The notes under the pieces: model-generated | Seen by the model: only the letters and a program-made list of their open reading frames with translations | What the model was told of the DNA's origin: nothing | The model's database searches: none | Position numbers and translations under genes: made by a program | Shown here: piece by piece, positions 14,287 through 22,126 of the stretch | Position numbering within the stretch: position 1 is the first letter of the stretch | Layout of the letters: the number at the start of each line of letters is the position of its first letter | From: CAKKQX01 sp046313915 | GTDB lineage: Bacteria > Pseudomonadota > Gammaproteobacteria > Burkholderiales > SG8-41 | NCBI GenBank assembly: GCA_046313915.1 | Contig: JBKBXX010000017.1 | Span: 1-37,071, forward strand | Length of the DNA: 37,071 bases | Direction: 5' to 3'

Positions 14287-14986
14287 CGCCGTCGGCTGGC
14301 CGGGCGTGCAGCAGGTAATTGACATCGGTGTCATTGCCCAGCGCGTAAGTTTTCGTGAAAGGGTTGTAGCTCATGCCGACGATGCCGGCGACATCGAGCG
14401 CCGCGTCGCGGCACATCGCCGCGAGTTCCGAGGGCTTGATGAACTTGGCGTAATCGTGGGTGCCGCGCGGCAGCAGTTTCAGCAGATATTCGGCACCGAT
14501 GATCGCGAACAGGTACGATTTCAGGTTGCGGTTCAACGTGGCGAAAAAAACGTGTCCGCCGGGTTTCACGAGCGTCGCGCACGCTCTGACGATCGCGGCC
14601 GGGTCGGGCACATGTTCCAGCATTTCCATGCAAGTGACGGCATCGAAACGATGCGGCATTTCGCGCGCGAGCTCCTCGGCGGAGACCATGCGGTATTCGA
14701 CGTGACGGCCCGATTCCAGCAGATGCAGTTGCGCGACCTTGAGCGGCTTTTCCGCGAGGTCAATGCCGGTGACGCGGGCGCCGCGGTCGGCCATGCTCTC
14801 GGCGAGGATGCCGCCGCCGCAGCCGACGTCGAGCACGCTCTTGCCCGCGAGCCCGACGATGCGGTCGATGTAGTCCAGCCGCAGCGGATTGATTTCGTGC
14901 AGCGGCTTGAATTCGCTCTCGGGGTCCCACCAGCGATGCGCAAGCTGGCTGAATTTTTCGAGCTCGAGCGGATCGACGTTGATCAT
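14273..14986 (-). CDS. ubiG: Ubiquinone biosynthesis O-methyltransferase
   Basis: A 237-residue SAM-dependent methyltransferase carrying out both O-methylations of ubiquinone synthesis. The N-terminus NVDPLELEKFSQLAHRWWDP is diagnostic. Motif I is VLDVGCGGGILAE (about 51-63), the acidic residue at the end of beta-2 is in GIDLAE, and the post-motif EMLEHVPDP follows; the C-terminal region ends with the NYLLHARP block. It lies 47 bases after the deaminase gene and is translationally linked to gph. Confidence 0.96.
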   Translation of the reverse strand: MINVDPLELEKFSQLAHRWWDPESEFKPLHEINPLRLDYIDRIVGLAGKSVLDVGCGGGILAESMADRGARVTGIDLAEKPLKVAQLHLLESGRHVEYRMVSAEELAREMPHRFDAVTCMEMLEHVPDPAAIVRACATLVKPGGHVFFATLNRNLKSYLFAIIGAEYLLKLLPRGTHDYAKFIKPSELAAMCRDAALDVAGIVGMSYNPFTKTYALGNDTDVNYLLHARPADGDVGD

Positions 14987-15033
14987 TTCCAGACGGTAGC
15001 GGGAAGGTTCGCAGCGGTTTTACTGCGCAGATT

Positions 15034-16377
15034 CTAACCGATTCCGGACTCCAGATTGCGGATCTTTTCTTTCCAGCGGCGCGCCCGCGCCACGAGTTCC
15101 GCAGTGTCGAGATGGCGCAGCCTGCCATTGTCGACCAGCAGCTCGCCGTTCACCCAGACGTGGCTCACGTGTTCGCGACCGGCGGCATAGACGAGGTGCG
15201 ACAGCGGATCATAGCAGGGGGCGAGTTCGAGCGCGCCCAGGTTTATCGCGGCCATGTCGGCGCGCTTGCCCTTGACGAGCGAGCCGATACGCTGCTCGAG
15301 ACCGAGCGCGCGCGCCGCGCCCAGCGTGGCCATCTCCAGCACGGTGTGCGCGGGCATGAGCGTGGGGTCGCCGCTCGCGCCTTTGGCGATCAGCGCCGCA
15401 AGGCGCATTTCGGAGAACAGGTCGAGTCGGTTGTTGCTGGCGGCGCCGTCGGTGCCCAGGCCGACGTTGACGCCGCTGGCGAGCAGCCGCGCAGGGGGCT
15501 CGATGCCACTGGCGAGTTTGAGGTTGGAGCTCGGGCAGTGGGCGACGTGGCAGCCGCGCGCGGCGAGCAGCTCGATTTCCTCCGCTGTCAGATGCACGGC
15601 ATGAACCGCGATCAGATTGGCATCCACCAGCCCCAGGTCCTGGAGGCGGGCGAGAGGCCGTTTGCCGGATTGCGCGAGGCTCTGTTCGATTTCGTGGCGG
15701 GTTTCGTGCAGGTGGATATGCAGCGGCACGTCGAGTTCTCCGAGCATCACGGCGATGTGCTCGAAGGTCCTGTCGCTCACGGTGTAGGGGGCGTGTGGCG
15801 CGATGCAAAACGACAGCAGCGGCTCTTCGCGCAGATGATCGCGCAGGGCTATTCCCTTGTTGAGATAGTCCATGGCATCGGTGGCGTAGAGCGACGGGAA
15901 TTCGATGACGATCATGCCGATGGCCGCACGCATGCGGGCATGCAGCACCGCCTCCGCCGCGGCTTCGGGGAAAAAATACATGTCATTGAAGCAGGTCACG
16001 CCGCCGCGCAGCATTTCGGCGCAAGCGAGCAGTGTGCCGTCACGGACGAACTCGCGGCTCGCGAGGCGCGTTTCGACCGGCCAGATGTGGTGGTTCAGCC
16101 AGTCCATCAACGCCTTGTCGTCGGCCAGCCCGCGCATCAGGGTCATCGCCGCGTGGGTGTGGAGGTTGATGAGTCCCGGGATCAGCGCGTGTTCCGCGAG
16201 TGTGACATGTGCTCCTTGGTAGCGTTGCGCCTTTTCGGTGGGCAGGACGTCGACGATCAGGCCGTCGGCGACGGCCAGCGAATGATGCTCGAGCACCGTC
16301 GCGGGTGGATCGACCGGGATGATCCAGCGCGCATCGATAATGAAATCAACGGCTTGCGGCTGTTCCGGCATCGGCAT
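15034..16377 (-). CDS. mtaD: TRZ/ATZ-family amidohydrolase, probable 5-methylthioadenosine/S-adenosylhomocysteine deaminase
   Basis: A 447-residue metal-dependent deaminase with an amidohydrolase TIM barrel. Metal ligands are visible: the paired His in INLHTHAAM (about 72-75), His in LHIHLHETRHE (about 220), the HAVHL region (about 257), and Asp in GLGTDGAASNN (about 311). N- and C-terminal strands form the usual composite domain. The gene sits beside ubiG and gph, as does PA3170 of Pseudomonas, which has been shown to deaminate methylthioadenosine. This matters for purine-thioether salvage. The substrate is inferred from context and family; related enzymes act on other adenosines. Confidence 0.85.
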   Translation of the reverse strand: MPMPEQPQAVDFIIDARWIIPVDPPATVLEHHSLAVADGLIVDVLPTEKAQRYQGAHVTLAEHALIPGLINLHTHAAMTLMRGLADDKALMDWLNHHIWPVETRLASREFVRDGTLLACAEMLRGGVTCFNDMYFFPEAAAEAVLHARMRAAIGMIVIEFPSLYATDAMDYLNKGIALRDHLREEPLLSFCIAPHAPYTVSDRTFEHIAVMLGELDVPLHIHLHETRHEIEQSLAQSGKRPLARLQDLGLVDANLIAVHAVHLTAEEIELLAARGCHVAHCPSSNLKLASGIEPPARLLASGVNVGLGTDGAASNNRLDLFSEMRLAALIAKGASGDPTLMPAHTVLEMATLGAARALGLEQRIGSLVKGKRADMAAINLGALELAPCYDPLSHLVYAAGREHVSHVWVNGELLVDNGRLRHLDTAELVARARRWKEKIRNLESGIG

Positions 16378-16387
16378 CCAGAGGGCG

Positions 16388-16416
16388 AAAAAAAGCCCTG
16401 CCTAGGCAGGGCTTTT
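16388..16416 (-). terminator. Terminator after the first OmpA-domain gene
   Basis: A perfect inverted repeat GCCCTGCC-TA-GGCAGGGC (16395-16412) flanked by an A-run on the left (a T-run on the minus strand) and TTTT on the right. It separates the OmpA-like gene from mtaD and could work on both strands. Confidence 0.9.
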
Positions 16417-16434
16417 GATGGGTCGTGGCGTCAA

Positions 16435-17202
16435 TCAGCGTTTGGCCGCCGGTTTTTTCGCCGCCGGTTTGGCGGCCGGTTTCGGCTTGGCCAGCGATTC
16501 GGCCCGGCCGACGACCTCGACGGTCACGCGACGGTTGGGCGCCAGGCATTCGATCAGCTGCTTGCGCTTCATCTTGTTGTCGCAGAACTTGGTGACCGGG
16601 ATCGGCTGTTTCGGGCCTTTGCCTTCCCAGAAGATCAGTTTCTGGTCGACGTGCAGGTTGTTGACCAGATAATCCTTGACCACCACCGCACGCCGCTCGG
16701 AAAGCTTCATGTTGTACTTGAGGCTGCCGATGCGGTCGGTATGGCCGGTGACGACCACCGCGCCGATATGGACTTCCTTGCGTGCCTTGGTCGCCTTGCG
16801 CAGGCCGCCGATGAATTTGTCGAGCTCGGCCTTGTTGTCGGCGGTCATCTCGGCCTTGCCGAAAGGCATGCCCTGCAATTCGATTTTTTCCTCGACGTTG
16901 ATCATCACCGGTTTCTTGGGCTTGGGCGCGGGTTTCGGCGCTTCGGCCTTGGGCGCCGGTGCGGCTTTGGGCGCCGGAGCGGGGGCGGGTTTTTTCACCA
17001 GATCGGGATCGCATTCAGCAATGGCGCGCGCCGGCGTCCAGTCGCTGGTGCGCACGCACACGCCGGCACCGGCGGCTTTCACGACCCCGTCCTGGGCCGT
17101 GAGGTAGCCCTGGTATTTCGCATCCTGCGCCGTGGCCGCTGCTGGCAGAAACACGGCTGCCACAGCGATGCTGGCGAGAGTATTCCGCAGTACTGAATTC
17201 AT
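16435..17202 (-). CDS. OmpA-domain outer membrane protein (paralog 1)
   Basis: A 255-residue exported protein. The signal peptide spans about 1-25 (cleavage near ATA-QD). A block with CVRTSDWTPARA and ECDPDLV follows (about 47-70), then an Ala/Pro/Lys linker (about 70-100), then an OmpA C-terminal peptidoglycan-binding domain (about 105-235) with GHTDRIGS and LSERRA. Family knowledge places the last domain in the periplasm, bound to diaminopimelate of peptidoglycan. No beta-barrel domain is present. The basic Ala/Lys/Pro tail after 235 (KPAAKKPAAKR) is unusual. A strong ribosome site AGGAGG precedes ATG 17202. Confidence 0.88.
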   Translation of the reverse strand: MNSVLRNTLASIAVAAVFLPAAATAQDAKYQGYLTAQDGVVKAAGAGVCVRTSDWTPARAIAECDPDLVKKPAPAPAPKAAPAPKAEAPKPAPKPKKPVMINVEEKIELQGMPFGKAEMTADNKAELDKFIGGLRKATKARKEVHIGAVVVTGHTDRIGSLKYNMKLSERRAVVVKDYLVNNLHVDQKLIFWEGKGPKQPIPVTKFCDNKMKRKQLIECLAPNRRVTVEVVGRAESLAKPKPAAKPAAKKPAAKR

Positions 17203-17292
17203 GATTTTTGATCCTCCTGTTTTTACGAAAGGTTAGGGCCCCGCCGATACGCCGGTGAACCTGGAAAAAAATTCAATCTCCCCGAGGTTTAC

Positions 17293-17321
17293 TTAATATC
17301 ACAACCGTGATTTCAAAGCAA
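17293..17321 (-). promoter_or_regulatory. Promoter of OmpA-domain paralog 1, with internal palindrome
   Basis: Minus strand: -35 TTGCTT (17321-17316), a 17-base spacer, -10 TATTAA (17298-17293). The palindrome ATCACGGTTGTGAT (17311-17298) overlaps the spacer and the -10 edge and could be an operator. The regulator is unknown. The rest of the gap between the two paralogs holds the leader, with only the terminator of paralog 2 at its far end. Confidence 0.55.
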
Positions 17322-17381
17322 ACTATGCAGAAATCATAACATGATTTTGCAGGAAAAGGCAGGCAGAACTGTTGCCAAAAT

Positions 17382-17409
17382 GAAACGCCCCGCGGCTGCG
17401 GGGCGTTTC
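17382..17409 (-). terminator. Terminator after the second OmpA-domain gene
   Basis: A perfect 12-bp stem, GAAACGCCCCGC paired with GCGGGGCGTTTC, with a 4-base loop and a following ATTTT on the minus strand. It lies 24 bases after the stop codon of the upstream OmpA-domain gene. Confidence 0.9.
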
Positions 17410-17433
17410 AAATCGTGGAATGCGTTTACGGGC

Positions 17434-18126
17434 TTATTTCGCTTCCTTGGTGCCGGTTACTTCGACGTCAACGCGGCGGTCGGGTTGCAGGCAGGCGATC
17501 AGTGCCTTGCCGCGCTTGCCTTTGCAGTCGCCGGGCTTGGTGACCGGCTGGGTCTCGCCCTTGCCTTCGGCATAAATGCGATTCGGCGCTATGCCTTTGC
17601 CGACCAGATAGGCTTTCACTGCCGCAGCGCGGCGTTCCGAAAGTTTCTGGTTGTAGGCTTTGGTGCCGATGCGGTCGGCGTGGCCGATGGCGAGGATGAC
17701 TTCGTATTTCGCGCCCTGCAGCACGCGCACCAGCTCGTCGAGCATCGCCTTGCCGTCCGCCTTGAGCACGGCCTTGTCGAAGTCGAACAGCGCATCGCCC
17801 GAGAAATTGATTTTTTGCGGCAGCATCTTGGGCGGTTCTTTTTTGGGCGCCGGTTTGGCGGGCGGTGCCGGGGGCGGAGGCGGCGCGACTTTCGGCGCCG
17901 CTACGGGTTTCTTGACCAGATCGGGGTCGCATTCGGCGACTGCCCGCGCCGGCGTCCAGTCGCTGGTGCGCACGCAGACTCCCGCGCCCGCGGCCCGCAC
18001 GATGGCATTCTGGCCTTGCGTATCCACGAGGTAACCCTGGTTTTTGGCATCCTGGGCGAATGCAGTGGCGGACAACGCCAGCGCCGCAATCACGCCCGTG
18101 GTGGTTGCGATCAATTTCGGTGTCAT
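17434..18126 (-). CDS. OmpA-domain outer membrane protein (paralog 2)
   Basis: A 230-residue exported protein, paralogous to its neighbour at 16435. The signal peptide spans about 1-24 (cleavage near AFA-QD). The shared block CVRTSDWTPARA / ECDPDLVKKP follows, then a short Pro/Ala/Lys linker (about 75-95) and an OmpA C-terminal domain (about 100-225) with GHADRIGT and LSERRA. The more common GHTD reads GHAD here. It ends VEVTGTKEAK without the basic tail of paralog 1. Ribosome site AGGAGA. Its own promoter and terminator indicate a separate transcription unit. Confidence 0.88.
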   Translation of the reverse strand: MTPKLIATTTGVIAALALSATAFAQDAKNQGYLVDTQGQNAIVRAAGAGVCVRTSDWTPARAVAECDPDLVKKPVAAPKVAPPPPPAPPAKPAPKKEPPKMLPQKINFSGDALFDFDKAVLKADGKAMLDELVRVLQGAKYEVILAIGHADRIGTKAYNQKLSERRAAAVKAYLVGKGIAPNRIYAEGKGETQPVTKPGDCKGKRGKALIACLQPDRRVDVEVTGTKEAK

Positions 18127-18207
18127 GATGTCTCCTGATCGGTGTTTACGCCGCCGCAGTCGCGTATTTCACGACGAACGTCGCACTGCATCCGGCTGGG
18201 TGGGATC

Positions 18208-18216
18208 AATGTAACA
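18208..18216 (-). promoter_or_regulatory. Possible extended -10 promoter of OmpA-domain paralog 2
   Basis: Minus strand TGTTACATT (18216-18208) is an extended -10 element; the -35 region 17 bases further upstream is poor. Transcription would start near 18200, with a leader of about 75 bases. Confidence 0.4.
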
Positions 18217-18240
18217 CGTATGGTCAGCGGGTTAAAAATC

Positions 18241-18292
18241 AAGGGTTTTTTTGGGGATCGACGCCGCTCGCGCGAGGCGGAACGAAACCCTT
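18241..18292. other. Large hairpin in the ompA-like/gyrA divergent gap
   Basis: AAGGGTTT (18241-18248) pairs with AAACCCTT (18285-18292) around an inner CGCC/GGCG stem with a CTCGCGCGAG core (about 18262-18279). T-runs flank both sides. It lies upstream of the gyrA promoter, so it is not part of the gyrA leader; it may insulate the divergent genes. Confidence 0.4.
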
Positions 18293-18299
18293 TTTCGCA

Positions 18300-18329
18300 G
18301 TGACGGGGCGGCATGGCGCGTGCTAAAAT
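18300..18329 (+). promoter_or_regulatory. Probable gyrA promoter
   Basis: GTGACG (18300-18305), an 18-base spacer, and TAAAAT (18324-18329) preceded by TGC, which makes an extended -10. It lies about 70 bases before the preferred gyrA start. Confidence 0.55.
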
Positions 18330-18401
18330 AACAAGCTTTATGTGTCCGCAGAACCAGGCGCGACTTCCCCGCAAAATCCGCAACAGAATCTGAAGCTTGT
18401 C

Positions 18402-20954
18402 ATGGACCAATTCGCCAAAGAAACGCTGCCCGTAAGTTTGGAAGAAGAGATGCGCCGCTCTTACCTCGATTACGCGATGAGCGTGATCGTGGGGCGGGCG
18501 CTGCCCGATGTGCGCGACGGGCTGAAACCGGTGCACCGGCGCATCCTGTTTGCGATGCACGAGGCCAACAACGTCTGGAACCGGCCTTACGTGAAGTGCG
18601 CGCGGGTGGTCGGTGACGTTCTCGGCAAATACCATCCGCACGGTGATGCCGCGACCTACGAGGCGCTGGTGCGCATGGCGCAGGATTTCTCGATGCGCTA
18701 CACGCTGATCGACGGCCAGGGCAACTTCGGTTCGGTCGACGGCGATTCGGCCGCGGCCTACCGCTATACCGAATGCCGCCTGGAAAAGATCACTTCCGAG
18801 ATGCTGGCCGACATCGACATGGAGACGGTCGATTTCGTTCCCAATTACGACGGCAAGGAAAAAGAACCGGTCACGCTTCCCACCAAGGTGCCCAATCTGC
18901 TGATCAACGGTTCTTCGGGCATCGCGGTCGGCATGGCCACCAACATTCCGCCGCACAATCTTTCCGAAGTGGTCGACGCCTGCCAGGCGCTGCTCAAAAA
19001 TCCCGACATCAGCATCGACGAACTGATCGAAATCATCCCGGCGCCGGATTTCCCCACCCGCGGCATCATTTATGGCGTGAACGGAGTCAGGGAAGGTTAT
19101 CGCACCGGGCGCGGCAAGGTGGTGATGCGCGCGCGCACGCATTTCGAGGAGGCCGAAAAAGGCGGCCGCACGGCCATCGTGATCGACGAATTGCCGTACC
19201 AGGTCAACAAGGCCAATCTGCTGATGAAAATCGGCGAACTGGTGCGCGAGAAAAAACTCGAGGGCATCGCCGATATTCGCGACGAGTCCGACAAATCGGG
19301 CATGCGCGCGGTGATCGAGCTCAAGCGCGGCGAAGTGCCGGAAATCATCCTGAACAATCTGTGGAAGGAAACACAGATGCAGGACAGCTTCGGCATGAAC
19401 ATGGTGGCGCTGGTCGACGGTCAGCCGCGGCTGCTCAATCTCAAGCAGTTCCTCGACGCTTTCCTGCGCCATCGCCGCGAGGTGGTGACGCGGCGCACCG
19501 TTTTCGAATTGCGCAAGGCGCGCGAGCGCGGCCACGTGCTGGAAGGCCTGGCCGTGGCGCTGTCCAATGTCGACGACGTGATCGCGCTGATCAAGGCCGC
19601 GCCGACGCCGGCCGACGCCAAGACCGAACTGATGGCGCGTTTCTGGCGTTCGCGCCTGGTCGAGGAGATGCTCGCGCGCAGCGAAGGCGACGTTTCGCGT
19701 CCCGAGGGGCTGGCGGCCGAATTCGGGCTGCACAAGAAAGGCTACAGGCTGTCCGAAGCCCAGGCGCAGCAGATCCTGGAACTCAGGCTGCAGCGGCTTA
19801 CCGCGCTGGAGCAGGACAAGATCGTGGCGGAATACCGCGAAACGATGGGCAAGATCATCGACCTCATCGACATCCTGGCCAAACCCGCCCGTGTCACCCG
19901 CGTCATTTCCCAGGAGCTGGCGGAGATCAAGAAGCAGTTCGGCGACGAGCGGCGCAGCGAGATCGTCATCGACACCCAGGACATCGGCATGGAAGATCTG
20001 ATCGCTTCCGAGGATGTGGTGGTGACGTTGTCGCACGGCGGCTACATGAAATCGCAGCCGGTGGCGGATTACCGGGCGCAGAAGCGCGGCGGGCGCGGCA
20101 AGCAGGCGACCACCACCAAGGACGATGATTTCGTCGACAACCTGTTCATCGCCAACACCCACGATTACATCCTGTGTTTTTCCAACCGCGGCCGCGTCTA
20201 CTGGCTCAAGGTCTACGAGGTGCCGCAGGGCAGCCGGGCGTCGCGCGGCAAGCCGATCGTCAACCTGGTGCCGCTGATGGAGCACGAAAAAATCACCGCC
20301 ATCCTGCCGGTCAAGGAATTCGACGAGAACCACTACATATTCATGTGCACCGCCAATGGCACGGTCAAGAAAACCGCGCTGTCGGCGTTTTCGCGCCCGA
20401 TGTCGAAAGGCATCATCGCCGTCAAGCTGGACGACGGCGATTATCTGATCGGGGTGGCGCTCACCGACGGCAAGCAGGACATCATGCTGTTTTCCGACGG
20501 CGGCAAGGCGGTGCGCTTCGCGGAATCCGAGGTGCGTCCGATGGGGCGCGCCGCGGCCGGCGTGCGCGGCATGAAACTGGCGAAAGGGCAGCACGTCATT
20601 GCGCTGCTCACCGCCAGCGACGAGAAGGTGTCGGTGCTGACCGCCACCGAAAACGGCTACGGCAAGCGCACGCCGATCGCGGAGTTCACGCGCCACGGCC
20701 GCGGCACCCAGGGTATGATCGCGATGCAGTGCAGCGAGCGCAATGGCCGTCTGGTCGCGGCCCGGCTCGTCACCAAGGATGACGAGATCATGCTGATCAC
20801 GACCGGCGGCGTGCTGATCCGCACCCGCGTCTCCGAGATCCGCGAGATGGGCCGCTCGACCCAGGGAGTGACGCTCATCAATCTCGGTGGCGACGAAAAG
20901 CTCGCCGGGCTCGAGCGCATCGTCGAAACGGACGAGGACGAAGACGAGGCGTGA
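18402..20954 (+). CDS. gyrA: DNA gyrase subunit A
   Basis: A 850-residue type IIA topoisomerase subunit that cuts and rejoins DNA while GyrB drives negative supercoiling. The breakage-reunion domain is at about 1-500 and the six-bladed C-terminal domain at about 515-840, with the GyrA box (QKRGGRG). ATG 18402 is preferred to GTG 18342 because the catalytic tyrosine then falls at Y122 (YRYTE) and the quinolone region at the E. coli numbers. That region reads HPHGDAATYEALVRM, so position 83 is Ala instead of Ser and 87 is Glu instead of Asp. It is followed by serC, and the mtaD-ubiG-gph block is divergent. Confidence 0.97.
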   Translation: MDQFAKETLPVSLEEEMRRSYLDYAMSVIVGRALPDVRDGLKPVHRRILFAMHEANNVWNRPYVKCARVVGDVLGKYHPHGDAATYEALVRMAQDFSMRYTLIDGQGNFGSVDGDSAAAYRYTECRLEKITSEMLADIDMETVDFVPNYDGKEKEPVTLPTKVPNLLINGSSGIAVGMATNIPPHNLSEVVDACQALLKNPDISIDELIEIIPAPDFPTRGIIYGVNGVREGYRTGRGKVVMRARTHFEEAEKGGRTAIVIDELPYQVNKANLLMKIGELVREKKLEGIADIRDESDKSGMRAVIELKRGEVPEIILNNLWKETQMQDSFGMNMVALVDGQPRLLNLKQFLDAFLRHRREVVTRRTVFELRKARERGHVLEGLAVALSNVDDVIALIKAAPTPADAKTELMARFWRSRLVEEMLARSEGDVSRPEGLAAEFGLHKKGYRLSEAQAQQILELRLQRLTALEQDKIVAEYRETMGKIIDLIDILAKPARVTRVISQELAEIKKQFGDERRSEIVIDTQDIGMEDLIASEDVVVTLSHGGYMKSQPVADYRAQKRGGRGKQATTTKDDDFVDNLFIANTHDYILCFSNRGRVYWLKVYEVPQGSRASRGKPIVNLVPLMEHEKITAILPVKEFDENHYIFMCTANGTVKKTALSAFSRPMSKGIIAVKLDDGDYLIGVALTDGKQDIMLFSDGGKAVRFAESEVRPMGRAAAGVRGMKLAKGQHVIALLTASDEKVSVLTATENGYGKRTPIAEFTRHGRGTQGMIAMQCSERNGRLVAARLVTKDDEIMLITTGGVLIRTRVSEIREMGRSTQGVTLINLGGDEKLAGLERIVETDEDEDEA

Positions 20955-21043
20955 GGGGTGCGGCGGTTTCGCGGTGCCGGCGCCGCGCGCCGTGTTTTTG
21001 TCGCGATTTTCGATGGAAAACGATGGAGTGACGAGGACGTTTG

Positions 21044-22126
21044 ATGGCACGAGTGATCAATTTCAGCGCCGGTCCCGCGGTGCTCCCGGAAGCCGTTCTC
21101 AGGCAGGCCGCCGAGGAAATGCTCGACTGGCACGGCAGCGGCATGTCGGTGATGGAAATGAGCCATCGCGGCAAGGAATTCGTCGCGATCCACGCGCGGG
21201 CGGAGGCCGACCTGCGCGAGCTGCTGGCGATACCGGACAACTACAAGGTGCTGTTTCTGCAGGGAGGGGCGGCCGCCCAGTTTGCCGTGGTGCCGATGAA
21301 CCTGCTGCGCGGCAAGAGCAGCGCCGACTACGTTAACACCGGCCAGTGGTCCAGGAAAGCGATCGGCGAGGCGAGAAAATACTGCAAGGTCAATATCGCG
21401 GCGAGTTCGGAAGACGCCAACTTCACTTATGTTCCGCGGCAGGACAGGTGGCGGCTCGACCCTGACGCGGCCTATGTGCATATCACGTCCAACGAAACCA
21501 TAGGCGGGGTGGAGTTTCACTGGACTCCCGACACCGGCGATGTGCCGCTGGTGACCGATGCCTCGTCGCACATCCTGTCGCGCCCGCTGGACGTCAGCCG
21601 CTACGGCCTGATCTACGCCGGCGCCCAGAAGAACATCGGGCCGGCGGGGCTCACCATCGTCATCGTGCGCGACGACCTGATCGGCGGTGCGTTGCCCGTG
21701 ACGCCGGACGTGTTCGATTACAAGGTGCAGGCGGGCGCGGATTCGATGATCAACACGCCTCCGACCTATGCGATATATGTCGCGGGGCTGGTGTTCCAGT
21801 GGCTCAAGGGGCTGGGCGGCCTCGAAAAAATGGAGGAAATCAACAAAGCCAAGGCCGCGCTGCTCTACGATTATCTCGACCAGACCGAGTTCTACCATTC
21901 GCCGGTGGCCCGCGAGGACCGCTCGCGCATGAACATCCCGTTTACGCTGCGCAACGACAAGCTCGACGGCGAATTTCTCAAGCAGGCCGAAGCGCAGGGG
22001 CTGGCCCAGCTCAAAGGCCACCGCTCGGTAGGCGGCATGCGCGCTTCCATTTACAATGCGATGCCGATGGCGGGCGTGAAGGCGCTGGTGGCCTTCATGC
22101 GCGAATTCGAGAGGAAGTATGGCTGA
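21044..22126 (+). CDS. serC: Phosphoserine aminotransferase
   Basis: A 360-residue class V PLP enzyme converting 3-phosphohydroxypyruvate and glutamate to phosphoserine, also active in pyridoxal phosphate synthesis. The N-terminus INFSAGPAVLPEAVL is diagnostic, and the PLP Lys is in AGAQKNIGPAGL (about 197). ATG 21044 has GAGG 7 bases upstream. Its last 8 bases overlap the following serA, so the two serine pathway genes are coupled. Confidence 0.96.
   Translation: MARVINFSAGPAVLPEAVLRQAAEEMLDWHGSGMSVMEMSHRGKEFVAIHARAEADLRELLAIPDNYKVLFLQGGAAAQFAVVPMNLLRGKSSADYVNTGQWSRKAIGEARKYCKVNIAASSEDANFTYVPRQDRWRLDPDAAYVHITSNETIGGVEFHWTPDTGDVPLVTDASSHILSRPLDVSRYGLIYAGAQKNIGPAGLTIVIVRDDLIGGALPVTPDVFDYKVQAGADSMINTPPTYAIYVAGLVFQWLKGLGGLEKMEEINKAKAALLYDYLDQTEFYHSPVAREDRSRMNIPFTLRNDKLDGEFLKQAEAQGLAQLKGHRSVGGMRASIYNAMPMAGVKALVAFMREFERKYG

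Noticed and set aside
18342..18401. GTG start adding 20 residues to GyrA
   Set aside because: The extra residues are unlike GyrA, and numbering from ATG 18402 matches E. coli exactly. It cannot be fully excluded.
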